Below are positions 1-8,595 of a DNA stretch of 8,595 bases, one piece after another. The notes below the pieces were generated by a model that saw nothing but the letters and a program-made list of their open reading frames with translations, was not told the DNA's origin and did not search any database. The position numbers and the translations under genes were made by a program. How positions within the stretch are numbered: the first letter of the stretch is position 1; each line of letters opens with the position of its first letter. The stretch spans positions 1 through 8,595 of the forward strand of contig USKE01000087.1 of assembly GCA_900555165.1 (NCBI GenBank), given 5' to 3'. This DNA is from an uncultured Porphyromonadaceae bacterium (lineage in GTDB: Bacteria > Bacteroidota > Bacteroidia > Bacteroidales > Muribaculaceae).

Positions 1-1
1 T

Positions 2-826
2 GTGCGGCAGCTCGGCCTCACCGCCGGCAATATCGGCGAAATCTCTAAAATCCCCTACGAAAAGCTCCTTGCCGCCGGCACAGCCGCCGTTGAGACCGTG
101 CGCAAGCAGGCCGAGGCCGAAAACGGCACCGGGGGCACCTTCATCTTCGGCTGGGCCCCCACCGTAGACGGCGCCGTGCTGCCCCGCCAGCCATTCGCCG
201 ACGGAGCGCCCGCGCAGAGCCGCGACATACCGATGATGATCGGCACCACACGCTGCGAATTTTCGCCGTCGACATACGTGCCCATGTTCCGCAACGCCGA
301 CACCGAAATGGCCGTGGGATTCCTGCGCCAGCGCTACGGCCAGGAGGGCGCCGACCGCATAATCGCGGCCTATGCCAAGGCTTATCCCGGATACCGCCCC
401 GTCGACCTCATTGACTTCGACACCACATTCCGCCCCAACGCCGTGCGCCAGGCCGACATCAAGGCCGCCCAGGGCGGGGCACCCGTGTACATGTATCTGT
501 TCTCCTGGGAGTCGCCTGTGCTCGACGGCGCGCTGCGCAGCACACACTGCATGGAGATTCCGTTCGTGTTCGCCAACGCGAAAATCCATGCCTCGATGAC
601 AGGCGGCGGAGCGCAGGCCGAAACCCTGGCAGGACGCATGTCTGACGCCTGGATCGCGTTCGCCCGCACAGGCAACCCCAACACCCCATCGCTGCCGCAC
701 TGGCCCGCTTACACACCCGACCAGCGCGCCACCATGTTCTTCGACAATGACTGCGCCGTGCGCAACGGCCACGACCGCGAGCTGCTCGACGTGGTGGCCG
801 AATACGCAACCCCGAAAAGTTTCTGA
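2..826 (+). CDS. Type-B carboxylesterase, C-terminal part (5' end outside window)
   Basis: This is the C-terminal ~274 residues of an alpha/beta-hydrolase of the carboxylesterase type-B (PnbA/acetylcholinesterase-like) family, which hydrolyses carboxylic esters. The frame is open at the left edge, so the GTG at position 2 is an internal Val codon, not a start. Full-length members have roughly 500 residues, so about half is missing, including the nucleophile-elbow Ser and any signal peptide. Visible family marks are GTTRCEF (fragment residues 81-87), whose Glu86 sits where the catalytic acid is expected; STHCMEIPFVF (180-190), whose His182 fits the catalytic His; and the conserved C-terminal block WIAFARTGNPN (217-227) followed by LPHWPAY. 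The TGA stop is 45 bases before susC on the same strand, so it may be co-transcribed with the SusCD genes. In PULs such enzymes are usually exported and remove acyl groups from glycans. The substrate cannot be read from this fragment. Confidence 0.88.
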   Translation: MRQLGLTAGNIGEISKIPYEKLLAAGTAAVETVRKQAEAENGTGGTFIFGWAPTVDGAVLPRQPFADGAPAQSRDIPMMIGTTRCEFSPSTYVPMFRNADTEMAVGFLRQRYGQEGADRIIAAYAKAYPGYRPVDLIDFDTTFRPNAVRQADIKAAQGGAPVYMYLFSWESPVLDGALRSTHCMEIPFVFANAKIHASMTGGGAQAETLAGRMSDAWIAFARTGNPNTPSLPHWPAYTPDQRATMFFDNDCAVRNGHDRELLDVVAEYATPKSF

Positions 827-832
827 TACTTA

Positions 833-857
833 CCATAATCAAATCATACCCATAATC
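833..857 (+). repeat. Short direct repeat CCATAATC x2 in the leader upstream of susC
   Basis: The octamer CCATAATC occurs at 833-840 and again at 850-857, 17 bases apart start to start, in the 45-base gap between the carboxylesterase stop and the susC ATG. The gap is AT-rich compared with the flanking coding DNA. I found no match to the Bacteroidetes -7 box (TAnnTTTG) and no Shine-Dalgarno sequence. It could be a protein-binding site, or chance in a low-complexity leader. The repeat is seen directly; any regulatory role is a guess. Confidence 0.2.
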
Positions 858-871
858 TAACCAGACCTATC

Positions 872-3406
872 ATGAAAACCAAGATCGCATTGCTGGTGCT
901 GATGCTCACCGCAGCGCTGTGCTCGCTGGCACAGACGCCGGTGAAGGTGACCGGCACGGTGACCGACGCCAACGGTGAGCCACTCATCGGTGTCAGTGTC
1001 ACTGTCAAAGGTGGAACCGGCGGAGCCGCCACCGACCTCGACGGCCATTACACCCTCACGACCGCCACAGGGTCGACACTTATGTACTCTTACGTCGGCT
1101 ACGACCAGGCCGAGCGCCGCGTGGCCAAAAGCGGCGTCATCGACGTAACACTCAAAGAATCGTCAGTCATGCTCAACGACGTCGTGGTCGTGGGCTACGG
1201 CGTGCAGAAGAAAAGCTCGGTCACCGGCGCCATATCGCAGATAAAGGCCGAGGACATCCAGAACCGCACCATCACCAACCCGCAGAGCGCCCTGCAGGGC
1301 AAGACCGCCGGCGTGCAGGTGGTGACCACATCGAACGCCCCCGGGTCGTCGCCCACAATCCGCGTGCGCGGATATTCGTCGAACGTGTCGTCTGACCCGC
1401 TCTATGTGGTCGACGGCGTGCGCCTCTCTGACATCAGCGGCATCGATCCCAACGACATCGCCTCGATGGAGGTGCTCAAGGATGCCGCGTCGGCCGCCAT
1501 CTACGGCGCCGAGGCCGGAAACGGCGTGGTGCTGATCACCACCAAGCGCGGCAGCGCCGGAAACGGCAAGATCTCGTACGACTTCCAGTATGCCTGGGAG
1601 CGTCCGGCCACAATCCCCCGCATGCTCAACGCCGAGCAGTACATCCAGTACATGTCGGAAGGGAACTTCTTCACCGAAGACTATCTGCTGCGGAGCTGGG
1701 ACGGCGTGACCAACACCTCGTGGATCGACGAGGCTTTCGAGACCGGCCACATGCAGCGCCACAACCTGTCGTTCACCAACGGCAACGACCGCGGCAACTA
1801 CTACCTGTCGCTGTCGTACCTCAACAACGACGGCATCGTGGGCGGCGGCAAAGACAAATACGAGCGCCTCACGGCCGCCATAAACGCCGAATACGACATC
1901 AAGACCTGGCTCAAGGTGGGCACCACCAACCAGATCGAGAAATACAACTCAAGCTCGGTGTCGAGCAACAACGAATACGGAAGCCTTATCACTGCAACCC
2001 TGATGATGGATCCCCTCACACCGTTCCTCTACGCCCCCGGGCAGCTCCCCCTGCACATGGCCAACGCCCTGAGCGCAGGCAAGACACTGCTTGCCGACAA
2101 AGACGGCAACTACTACGGCGTGTCGCAGTATCTCAACTCTGAGAACTATCACCCCTACATCATGCGCGACAACAACTCGAACAAGAGCACCGGGCTCAAC
2201 GTTACCGGCAGCATCTTCGCCGACTTCAAGCCGTTCGACGGGTTCACGTTCACCTCGCGCCTGGGCTACCGCCTGTCGTCGAACCACAGCACGCAGATCT
2301 CGCTGCCGTTCTACGGCAACGCCGTGCAGAGCCGCGACTACGTGAGCATCGACCAGGCCGTGAACTCGCAGACCATCTACTACCAGTGGGAAAACTTCAT
2401 CAACTATTTCAAGAAGTTCGGCCCCAACACCATCAACGCCATGGTGGGCATGAGCTACCAGGAATCGACCAACTCATACACACAGGGCAGCCTGACGGCC
2501 AACGGCGCTGACGCCGTGAAGAAGAACGACCCGCTGTTCTGGTTCCTGAACTTCGGCAGCGAGTCGGCCACCAAGGGTGTAGGCGGCGAGAAGACCCGCA
2601 GCTCGAAGATGTCTTACTTCGGCCGCGTGAGCTATGAGTTCGACAACCGCTACCACATCCAGGCCTCGCTCCGCGCCGATGCCGCCGACCTCTCGAAACT
2701 GCCGCTCGAGAACCGCTGGGGCTACTTCCCCGCCGTCTCGGCAGGCTGGACACTCTCGAACGAGAAGTTCTTCGAGGACGCCCGCCAGTGGGTCGACAAC
2801 GTGAAACTGCGCGCCAGCTGGGGCCAGAACGGCTCCCCGGCCGCCCTCCACCGCCACCCCTCCACGATGCGGGTCTTCACTCACCGGCTCCCTCTACAGC
2901 ACCGACATGACCATCAGCGGGTTCTATCCGCTGATGCCGGGCAACGACTACACCAACGCCACACGCCCCACGTCGATGGGCAACAAGAAACTCAAATGGG
3001 AGACCTCAGAGCAGTTCGACATCGGCCTCGACATGCGTTTCCTGCGCAACCGCCTGGGCTTTGCCGTCGACTGGTACTCGAAAACCACCAAGGACCTGCT
3101 GATCAGCGGCACGGTGCCCTCGCTCATCGTGGGCGGCACATGCTCGCCGATGAACGCCGGCAACGTGAGCAACAAGGGCGTGGAGCTCGAGCTCTCGTGG
3201 CGCGACGTGGCAGGCGACTTCCGCTACAGCGCCACATTCAACCTGGCCACGCTCAGCAACAAGGTGACCTACCTCGACCCGTCGATCGACCGCATAGGCG
3301 GCGTGAACTTCCACACCTCGACCATAACCTACTTCGAGAAAGGCTACCCCGTCTATTACTTCCGCGGCTATCAGTTCGACGGCCTCGACGACAAGGGCAA
3401 TCCTAA
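872..3406 (+). CDS. susC: SusC-family TonB-dependent outer-membrane transporter, N-terminal part, frameshifted
   Basis: This is the 5' part of a SusC/RagA-type TonB-dependent receptor, the outer-membrane barrel that imports glycan fragments captured by its SusD partner. The ATG at 872 gives a standard signal peptide with likely cleavage after LCSLA (residue 20). A carboxypeptidase-regulatory-like domain follows (about 24-95), then the SusC hallmark VVVVGYGVQKKSSVTGA (104-120) and the plug domain (about 112-228), with QGKTAGVQV, RVRGYSS, PLYVVDGVR, SMEVLKDAASAAIYG and GVVLITTKRG. Beta-barrel sequence then runs to SWGQNGS (to residue 655, about 2836). From about residue 660 the reading becomes a His/Arg/Gln-rich string unlike any SusC, and it ends at a TGA at 3404-3406. 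The genuine continuation is in another frame and ends at 3962. Only 872 to about 2850 should be read as real protein; the tail to 3406 is an out-of-frame artefact. The family call is secure. Whether the break exists in the organism is not known. Confidence 0.9.
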   Translation: MKTKIALLVLMLTAALCSLAQTPVKVTGTVTDANGEPLIGVSVTVKGGTGGAATDLDGHYTLTTATGSTLMYSYVGYDQAERRVAKSGVIDVTLKESSVMLNDVVVVGYGVQKKSSVTGAISQIKAEDIQNRTITNPQSALQGKTAGVQVVTTSNAPGSSPTIRVRGYSSNVSSDPLYVVDGVRLSDISGIDPNDIASMEVLKDAASAAIYGAEAGNGVVLITTKRGSAGNGKISYDFQYAWERPATIPRMLNAEQYIQYMSEGNFFTEDYLLRSWDGVTNTSWIDEAFETGHMQRHNLSFTNGNDRGNYYLSLSYLNNDGIVGGGKDKYERLTAAINAEYDIKTWLKVGTTNQIEKYNSSSVSSNNEYGSLITATLMMDPLTPFLYAPGQLPLHMANALSAGKTLLADKDGNYYGVSQYLNSENYHPYIMRDNNSNKSTGLNVTGSIFADFKPFDGFTFTSRLGYRLSSNHSTQISLPFYGNAVQSRDYVSIDQAVNSQTIYYQWENFINYFKKFGPNTINAMVGMSYQESTNSYTQGSLTANGADAVKKNDPLFWFLNFGSESATKGVGGEKTRSSKMSYFGRVSYEFDNRYHIQASLRADAADLSKLPLENRWGYFPAVSAGWTLSNEKFFEDARQWVDNVKLRASWGQNGSPAALHRHPSTMRVFTHRLPLQHRHDHQRVLSADAGQRLHQRHTPHVDGQQETQMGDLRAVRHRPRHAFPAQPPGLCRRLVLENHQGPADQRHGALAHRGRHMLADERRQREQQGRGARALVARRGRRLPLQRHIQPGHAQQQGDLPRPVDRPHRRRELPHLDHNLLRERLPRLLLPRLSVRRPRRQGQS
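2836..2877 (+). other. Frame break inside susC (net +1 or -2 bases)
   Basis: Up to about 2836 the codons (phase of 872) encode normal SusC sequence ending in WGQNGS. From about 2877 normal SusC sequence (SLTGSLYSTDMTISGFYP) is read in the phase of 2907. The change equals one extra base or two missing bases. The third phase reads HDAGL at 2863-2877, which would fit a barrel segment, so two separate single-base losses, one before about 2863 and one near 2875, are a reasonable alternative. The local sequence is C-rich (positions 2834-2863, with CCCC runs), but I see no long homopolymer, no tandem repeat and no convincing slippery heptamer. A recent mutation or a sequencing/assembly error therefore fits better than phase variation or programmed frameshifting. 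Confidence 0.85.
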
Positions 3407-3962
3407 ATTCAAGGACCTCGACGGCAGCGGCACGCTCAACGACGGCGACCTGGCTTGCATCGGCGACGCTATCCCCGACATAACCTACGGTCTGACGCTC
3501 AACCTGGGCTGGAAAGGGCTCGACCTGACAGTTTTCGGCACCGGAGCCGCCGGAAACAAGGTGTTCAACTGTATCAACCGCGCCGACTTCGCGCAGTGCA
3601 ACAAGCTCAAGGAGGTATTCTTCGACAACCGCTGGACAGCAGCCAACCCCGGCGGCACAGTGCCCCGCGCCGGTGCCGAGAACATGGACAAATACCAGAT
3701 CTCAGACGCCCTGGTATATGACGGCTCGTACTTCAAGATCAAGCAGATACAGCTCGGCTACATGCTGCCCTCGCAGTGGACACGCAAATTCTATGTGAGC
3801 AACATGCGCGTCTATGCCTCGCTCGACGACTTCTTCTGTTTCACAAAGTATCCGGGTTTCGACCCCGAGGTGGCCGCGACCGCCACGGCCGGCATGGGCG
3901 TCGACAAGGGCGCTTACCCCTCGGCAAAGAAAGTAGTGCTCGGTTTCAACATCACATTCTAA
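2907..3962 (+). CDS. susC: SusC-family TonB-dependent transporter, C-terminal barrel part (same gene as 872)
   Basis: This is the second half of the susC gene, in the frame shifted from the 5' part. The ATG at 2907 is simply the first Met in the open stretch; homology-like sequence begins earlier, at about 2877, so this is not an independent start. Visible marks are GNKKLKWETSEQFDIGLDMRF (within residues 25-45, typical of the SusC barrel), NVSNKGVELELSWRD (86-100), an Asp-rich FKDLDGSGTLNDGDL loop (168-182), ITYGLTLNLGWKGLDLTVFGTG (within 192-213), and the family-typical C-terminus KKVVLGFNITF, whose final aromatic residue is the usual outer-membrane protein ending. Joined to the upstream part across one base, the protein would be about 1029 residues, the normal SusC size, which argues for one gene with a local break. 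Its TAA is 12 bases before the susD ATG. Confidence 0.9.
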   Translation: MTISGFYPLMPGNDYTNATRPTSMGNKKLKWETSEQFDIGLDMRFLRNRLGFAVDWYSKTTKDLLISGTVPSLIVGGTCSPMNAGNVSNKGVELELSWRDVAGDFRYSATFNLATLSNKVTYLDPSIDRIGGVNFHTSTITYFEKGYPVYYFRGYQFDGLDDKGNPKFKDLDGSGTLNDGDLACIGDAIPDITYGLTLNLGWKGLDLTVFGTGAAGNKVFNCINRADFAQCNKLKEVFFDNRWTAANPGGTVPRAGAENMDKYQISDALVYDGSYFKIKQIQLGYMLPSQWTRKFYVSNMRVYASLDDFFCFTKYPGFDPEVAATATAGMGVDKGAYPSAKKVVLGFNITF

Positions 3963-3974
3963 TCCACAACGACC

Positions 3975-5537
3975 ATGAAACTCAAATATATACTGTCGGC
4001 ATTCGTTGCCGGGGCGGCCATGCTCTTCACGTCGTGCGAAGACGGGCTCGACATTCCCAAGCACGGCAACATGGGCACCCAGAACGACTTCTACAAGACC
4101 GACCAGGAGGCCCTCGAAGCCGTGGCCACCCTCTACAAGAGCTGGGGCGACAACTACTACAACATGTTCTCGCTCAAGAACCTGCTCTCTGACGACGTAT
4201 GGACTGGCGGCGGCTCGCGCGGCGACAACCCCGACATGGAGCGCCTGAACGAATACAGCTTCGACACCGACCACGGCACAATCGCCGGCGCCTACCAGGG
4301 CCTCTACGCCATCATCTACAGCGCCAACCTGATCATCGAAAAAGTCGAGCCCGACACCCCGGTGAAGGCGCAGGCCGTGGCCGACGCATACTTCTTCCGC
4401 GCGCTGGCGCACTTCGACCTGGTGACACTGTGGGGCACGGCGCCCGTGGTCGACCATCTGCTCGAACCGGGCGAATACCGCAAAGGCAACAGCACTCCCG
4501 CCGAACTGTGGGAACAGGTCGAGAACGACCTCCGTGCCGCCATCGACAGCAAGGCCCTCCCCACCAAGAACGGTGCCACCGACCCGATGGGCGCCATCCG
4601 CGTCACACACGAGACCGCACTGGCCATGCTGGGCAAGGCCTACCTCTTCCAGGGCAAATACGCCGAAGCCGCCCTCGAGCTCGACAAGGTCATCGACTCG
4701 AAGAAATACGAACTCTTCCAGGGCGACTACGACATGCTGCTCCACGCCGCCAACAACAACAGCTGCGAGGCCATGCTTGAGGTCCAGCGCCGCAACGACA
4801 AGGAACAGGCCTGGAATTTCTTCTCGTATGTCTACATCATGTCGGGCTGGCGCTCTGGCCTGATGAACTTCGGCACCGCCGACGCCCTGGCCAAGGGATG
4901 CTACGGGTTCTTCAACCCCACCAGGGCCCTCTATGACGCTTTCGTGGCACGCGAGGGCAGCGACGGCTACCGACTGCGGTCGACACTGCGCACCTACGAG
5001 GAGCTGAACGCCGAATACGGCCTGACCATCAATCCCGGCGAGCGCCTGGTGGGCCACGAGGGAATCTTCAACTGGAAAGGCCGCATCCTTAAAGACGACT
5101 GCATCAACGACCAGGAATATTTCCAGGCCCTGCAGTACACCAACCTGCGCGTGATGCGCTATGCCGAAGTGCTGCTCATGGCCGCCGAGGCACACGTGAT
5201 GTCGGGCGGCTCACGCGCCGACGAGTATGTGAACGCCATACGCGGCCGCGCACGCCTGCAGCCGCTCACCGGCGTGACTATCGACGATGTAAAGACCGAG
5301 AAACGCCTGGAACTCTGCATGGAGGGCGTGCGTTTCCAGGATCTGGTGCGCTGGGGCGACGCCGCCCGCGTGCTCGCCGCCAAGGGCCAGAACATCCCCG
5401 CGTTCTCGGCCACCGGCCTGCAGGAGAAAGCGTTCTCGAACAGCACCTTCGGGTTCAAGGAGAAACATGCGCTGCTCCCCATCCCCCGCAAGGAGATGGA
5501 CCTGAACCACAGCATGACCCAGAACACCGGGTGGTAA
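3975..5537 (+). CDS. susD: SusD/RagB-family surface glycan-binding lipoprotein
   Basis: This is a 520-residue SusD-family lipoprotein that sits as a lid on its SusC partner and binds the glycan before import. The N-terminus is a lipoprotein signal ending in LFTSC with Cys21 as the acylation site. The acidic CEDGLD that follows resembles the Bacteroidetes surface-export signal. The SusD-like TPR region includes AVADAYFFRALAHFDLVTLW (about 133-152), the classic helix pair of the family. The C-terminal RagB/SusD part has LRVMRYAEVLLMAAEAHVM (about 391-409) and EKRLELCMEGVRFQDLVRWG (about 442-461), and ends in ALLPIPRKEMDLNHSMTQN. Length and motif order match intact family members, and no break is seen. 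It starts 12 bases after the susC stop, so the two are almost certainly in one transcript. The ligand cannot be read from SusD sequence alone; neighbouring esterases suggest an ester-bearing glycan. Confidence 0.95.
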   Translation: MKLKYILSAFVAGAAMLFTSCEDGLDIPKHGNMGTQNDFYKTDQEALEAVATLYKSWGDNYYNMFSLKNLLSDDVWTGGGSRGDNPDMERLNEYSFDTDHGTIAGAYQGLYAIIYSANLIIEKVEPDTPVKAQAVADAYFFRALAHFDLVTLWGTAPVVDHLLEPGEYRKGNSTPAELWEQVENDLRAAIDSKALPTKNGATDPMGAIRVTHETALAMLGKAYLFQGKYAEAALELDKVIDSKKYELFQGDYDMLLHAANNNSCEAMLEVQRRNDKEQAWNFFSYVYIMSGWRSGLMNFGTADALAKGCYGFFNPTRALYDAFVAREGSDGYRLRSTLRTYEELNAEYGLTINPGERLVGHEGIFNWKGRILKDDCINDQEYFQALQYTNLRVMRYAEVLLMAAEAHVMSGGSRADEYVNAIRGRARLQPLTGVTIDDVKTEKRLELCMEGVRFQDLVRWGDAARVLAAKGQNIPAFSATGLQEKAFSNSTFGFKEKHALLPIPRKEMDLNHSMTQNTGW

Positions 5538-5571
5538 AACTATCAACAGCAACAAAACAACGTCATCCCAC

Positions 5572-7209
5572 ATGAAAAAGATATATAGACTGTTACTGAC
5601 GCTACCGCTGGCCGCCATGTCATGGGCATGCAGCGACAACGTGATCGACGACCTGTCGGGCACCTACGGCGACATCGAGCGATACACCTTCATCACCGAG
5701 ACCACAGGCGAGACACAGAAACTCAAAAAGGGACTCAAATACCTCGACATGGAATTCGCCGACGCGGCCAACAACACTTTCAACCTCCGTGTGGTGTCGC
5801 GTGAATGGGCCCTCCAGCCCGGCACATACACACCGATGGCAAGCGTCGGCGACGAGCCTGTGGCAAACACGTTCTACGGTTTCGTGGCCAACGGCAACCT
5901 GGCCCGCGGGGCAATCACCGAGGGTGAGCTCACAGTGACTCTCATCGACGGCACATACTACATCTCAGGCCTGCTCTCCGGCAGCGACAGCCACCGGTAT
6001 GTGGTGAACTACCGCGGACCCATCGAGTTTGTGACCGGTGTCGACGACCCCGAGCCCAGCGGCTACACCGTGATGCTTAAGGTCGACCCGCTCACAGTCA
6101 CCGATCCCGCTACCTGGCAGCCCGTTCCGGTGCCCGGCATGAGCAAGTACACCCTGGCCATCAGTGACCCCGAGGGGAAAGACGCCGCTTTCCTCGAGGC
6201 CGCCAACAGAGAGGGCATGACCCTGGCCGAGCTTGCCGGCACATACACCATCGCGGGTTCGCCCGCCGAGCCGTGGCTGATCGACAACGGCTGGCTGGTG
6301 CCCGACTACGGCATGGCCGGGGGCGCGTATGTGGTGGCTCCCGACGGCGAGAAACAGTATATCGTGCAGGGCACGGTCAGAATCGAGGCCGCCACGGGAA
6401 CCACGGGCGAGACGCTATACAGTTTCACCGGCGAGAACCTCTCGTTCATCACCATGGCAGGGGGCAACGGCACCACAAACCTCGGCATCCGTTTCGCCCA
6501 GTGCCTTGAGAAAAGCGGCACCGAGCTGCTCGACCTCTCTTTCCAGAGCCAGGTGCTCGGCCGCGAGGTCAAATACTCGGTGCTTCTGCCCAAAAGTTTC
6601 GACGGCACAAAGGAATTCCCGGTACTCTACATGCTCCACGGCGCCACAGGCAACAGCACCGACTGGCTGGCTCAGGGCGCCATGGCAAGCCACACCGGCA
6701 ATGTCGCCACCGAGATGGTGATTGTCTCGCCCCAGGCCACTTTTGACGGGTTCGACTCTTTCTATGTCGACAACTACCAGGACAAGGGACTGGCCTACGA
6801 GACATTCTTCACCACCGAGTTCATGCCTGCCATCGAGGCGATGTACAAAGGCAACGGCAAGCGCGGCATCGCCGGGCTGTCGATGGGCGGTTTCGGCTCG
6901 CTCTACTACGGACTGAAGTACACCGGGCAGTTCTCGGGCATATACGCATGCTCGCCTGCCCTGGCCATGGAGGGCGCGGGCAACATCTTCGACATGGTGT
7001 GGACACCGGTCGATACCCCCTTCGTCATCGAGATCGGCACAGAGGATTTCCTCTACGAGAGCGCCACATGGTTCAACGAGGCCATGAAGAACTCGCCCAT
7101 GCTCGGCAACTACACCTACATAGAGCGCCCGGGCGCCCACGACTGGGCGTTCTGGAGCGCCTGCGCGCCAAAAATTGTTAAATTTTTCGATACAGTCTTC
7201 TCAAAATGA
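5572..7209 (+). CDS. Lipoprotein with two N-terminal beta-rich repeats and a C-terminal CE1-like esterase
   Basis: This 545-residue exported lipoprotein sits where PULs usually encode a surface glycan-binding protein. The signal peptide ends in SWAC (Cys20), followed by acidic SDNVIDD, consistent with surface export. Residues about 36-156 and 192-297 form two beta-rich segments that appear to be divergent copies: each has a GTYT motif (84-87 and 223-226) and ends in a strand pair (GTYYISGLLSG...RYVVNYRGPIEFVTG; TVRIEAATGTTGETLYSFTG then ENLSFIT). I do not recognise the family of this region. Residues about 325-545 are a putative esterase (Esterase_D/CE1-type alpha/beta-hydrolase): REVKYSVLLPKSF, the oxyanion-region LHGATG (355-360), nucleophile elbow GLSMGGFGS with Ser437, likely acid Asp492 in IGTEDFLYE, and likely His523 in GAHDWAFW. 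The triad looks complete. It probably removes acyl or hydroxycinnamoyl groups from a glycan at the cell surface; the precise ester is unknown. It starts 34 bases after susD. The last ~15 codons are AT-rich compared with the rest. Confidence 0.85.
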   Translation: MKKIYRLLLTLPLAAMSWACSDNVIDDLSGTYGDIERYTFITETTGETQKLKKGLKYLDMEFADAANNTFNLRVVSREWALQPGTYTPMASVGDEPVANTFYGFVANGNLARGAITEGELTVTLIDGTYYISGLLSGSDSHRYVVNYRGPIEFVTGVDDPEPSGYTVMLKVDPLTVTDPATWQPVPVPGMSKYTLAISDPEGKDAAFLEAANREGMTLAELAGTYTIAGSPAEPWLIDNGWLVPDYGMAGGAYVVAPDGEKQYIVQGTVRIEAATGTTGETLYSFTGENLSFITMAGGNGTTNLGIRFAQCLEKSGTELLDLSFQSQVLGREVKYSVLLPKSFDGTKEFPVLYMLHGATGNSTDWLAQGAMASHTGNVATEMVIVSPQATFDGFDSFYVDNYQDKGLAYETFFTTEFMPAIEAMYKGNGKRGIAGLSMGGFGSLYYGLKYTGQFSGIYACSPALAMEGAGNIFDMVWTPVDTPFVIEIGTEDFLYESATWFNEAMKNSPMLGNYTYIERPGAHDWAFWSACAPKIVKFFDTVFSK

Positions 7210-7224
7210 CCTTTTGCTGAGAAG
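7197..7224 (+). terminator. Weak hairpin over the stop codon of the lipoprotein esterase (possible terminator or attenuator)
   Basis: CTTCTCA (7197-7203) and TGAGAAG (7218-7224) are a perfect 7-base inverted repeat enclosing the TGA stop at 7207-7209, and AAA/TTT inside could extend the stem. A run of six T lies at 7243-7248, about 18 bases after the stem, too far for a textbook intrinsic terminator. It could weaken read-through into the downstream gene, or be chance. Confidence 0.2.
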
Positions 7225-7249
7225 CACTTGTCTGTGTGATAATTTTTTG
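7213..7249 (+). promoter_or_regulatory. Possible Bacteroidetes-type promoter before the secreted esterase gene
   Basis: TTTG at 7213-7216 and TAATTTTT at 7240-7247 partly match the Bacteroidetes -33 (TTTG) and -7 (TAnnTTTG) elements. The -7 match lacks the final G, and the 23-base spacer is a few bases longer than usual. This is an AT-rich island in GC-rich DNA and lies in the longest gap between PUL genes here, which is where a second promoter would be expected. A transcript from here would carry the 7269-7313 hairpin in a leader of about 110 bases. The call rests on motif resemblance only. Confidence 0.22.
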
Positions 7250-7268
7250 CGAATTTTATGATGTCTTT

Positions 7269-8556
<1,288 letters not shown>

Positions 8557-8557
<1 letters not shown>

Positions 8558-8595
8558 TGAGATTCATCACCTTCACGGCTGTGGCGGCTCTGGCC
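8557..8595 (+). CDS. Start of a further exported protein (3' end outside window)
   Basis: An ATG at 8557-8559 shares its A with the TAA of the preceding esterase (TAATG), and the frame stays open to the window edge. The 13 visible codons read MRFITFTAVAALA: one Arg followed by a hydrophobic run, as in the start of a signal peptide. The one-base overlap strongly suggests translational coupling and the same operon. Nothing beyond the leader is visible, so no function can be given; in this context another exported glycan-active enzyme is likely. Confidence 0.65.

Noticed and set aside
2836..2877. Programmed ribosomal frameshifting or phase variation in susC
   Set aside because: I see no slippery heptamer, no stop-associated shift site, no long homopolymer and no short tandem repeat; a mutation or sequence error is simpler.
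2850..3406. The His/Arg/Gln-rich tail of the first susC frame as a real novel C-terminal domain or overlapping gene
   Set aside because: The same bases encode clear SusC barrel sequence in the phase of 2907, and the composition is what an out-of-frame reading of this DNA would give.
3702..5195. A 497-codon open frame on the minus strand opposite susD
   Set aside because: It lies wholly antisense to a well-supported SusD gene and the end of susC, its translation is Val/His/Gly-rich without recognisable motifs, and long antisense frames are common in GC-rich genes with strong codon bias.
6415..7140. A 241-codon open frame on the minus strand opposite the lipoprotein esterase
   Set aside because: It is a shadow of the esterase domain, with no protein family marks of its own.

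Overview
The window looks like part of a polysaccharide utilization locus (PUL) from a high-GC member of the Bacteroidales. The evidence is an adjacent SusC/SusD pair, acid-rich lipoprotein N-termini, no Shine-Dalgarno-like leaders, and A-rich stretches before start codons. The GC-rich codon use fits a Muribaculaceae- or Alistipes-like gut lineage better than a typical Bacteroides, but that placement is an impression from base composition, not a phylogenetic result.

All real genes are on the + strand and closely packed. In order: the 3' part of a type-B carboxylesterase (to 826); a SusC-family TonB-dependent transporter spread over two reading frames (872-3962); a SusD-family lipoprotein (3975-5537); a lipoprotein with two divergent N-terminal beta-rich repeats and a C-terminal CE1-like esterase domain (5572-7209); a 157-base gap with a large GC-rich hairpin (7269-7313); a secreted CE1-like esterase with an N-terminal E-set/CBM48-like domain (7367-8557); and the first 13 codons of a further exported protein whose ATG overlaps the previous stop by one base (8557-8595).

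Together the genes suggest uptake of an ester-decorated glycan. The lipoprotein esterase and SusD would act at the cell surface, SusC would import the ligand, and the soluble esterase (perhaps also the type-B carboxylesterase) would remove ester groups in the periplasm. Three esterases and no glycoside hydrolase are visible, so the substrate could be an acetylated or hydroxycinnamoylated plant polymer. This is inference; the rest of the locus and any regulator lie outside the window.

The main oddities are the frame break in the middle of susC (about 2836-2877), the repeat-plus-esterase architecture of the third PUL gene, and the 45-base near-perfect hairpin before the last complete gene. No tRNA, rRNA, CRISPR array, insertion sequence or phage gene was seen. 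No gene-free stretch exceeds 160 bases.
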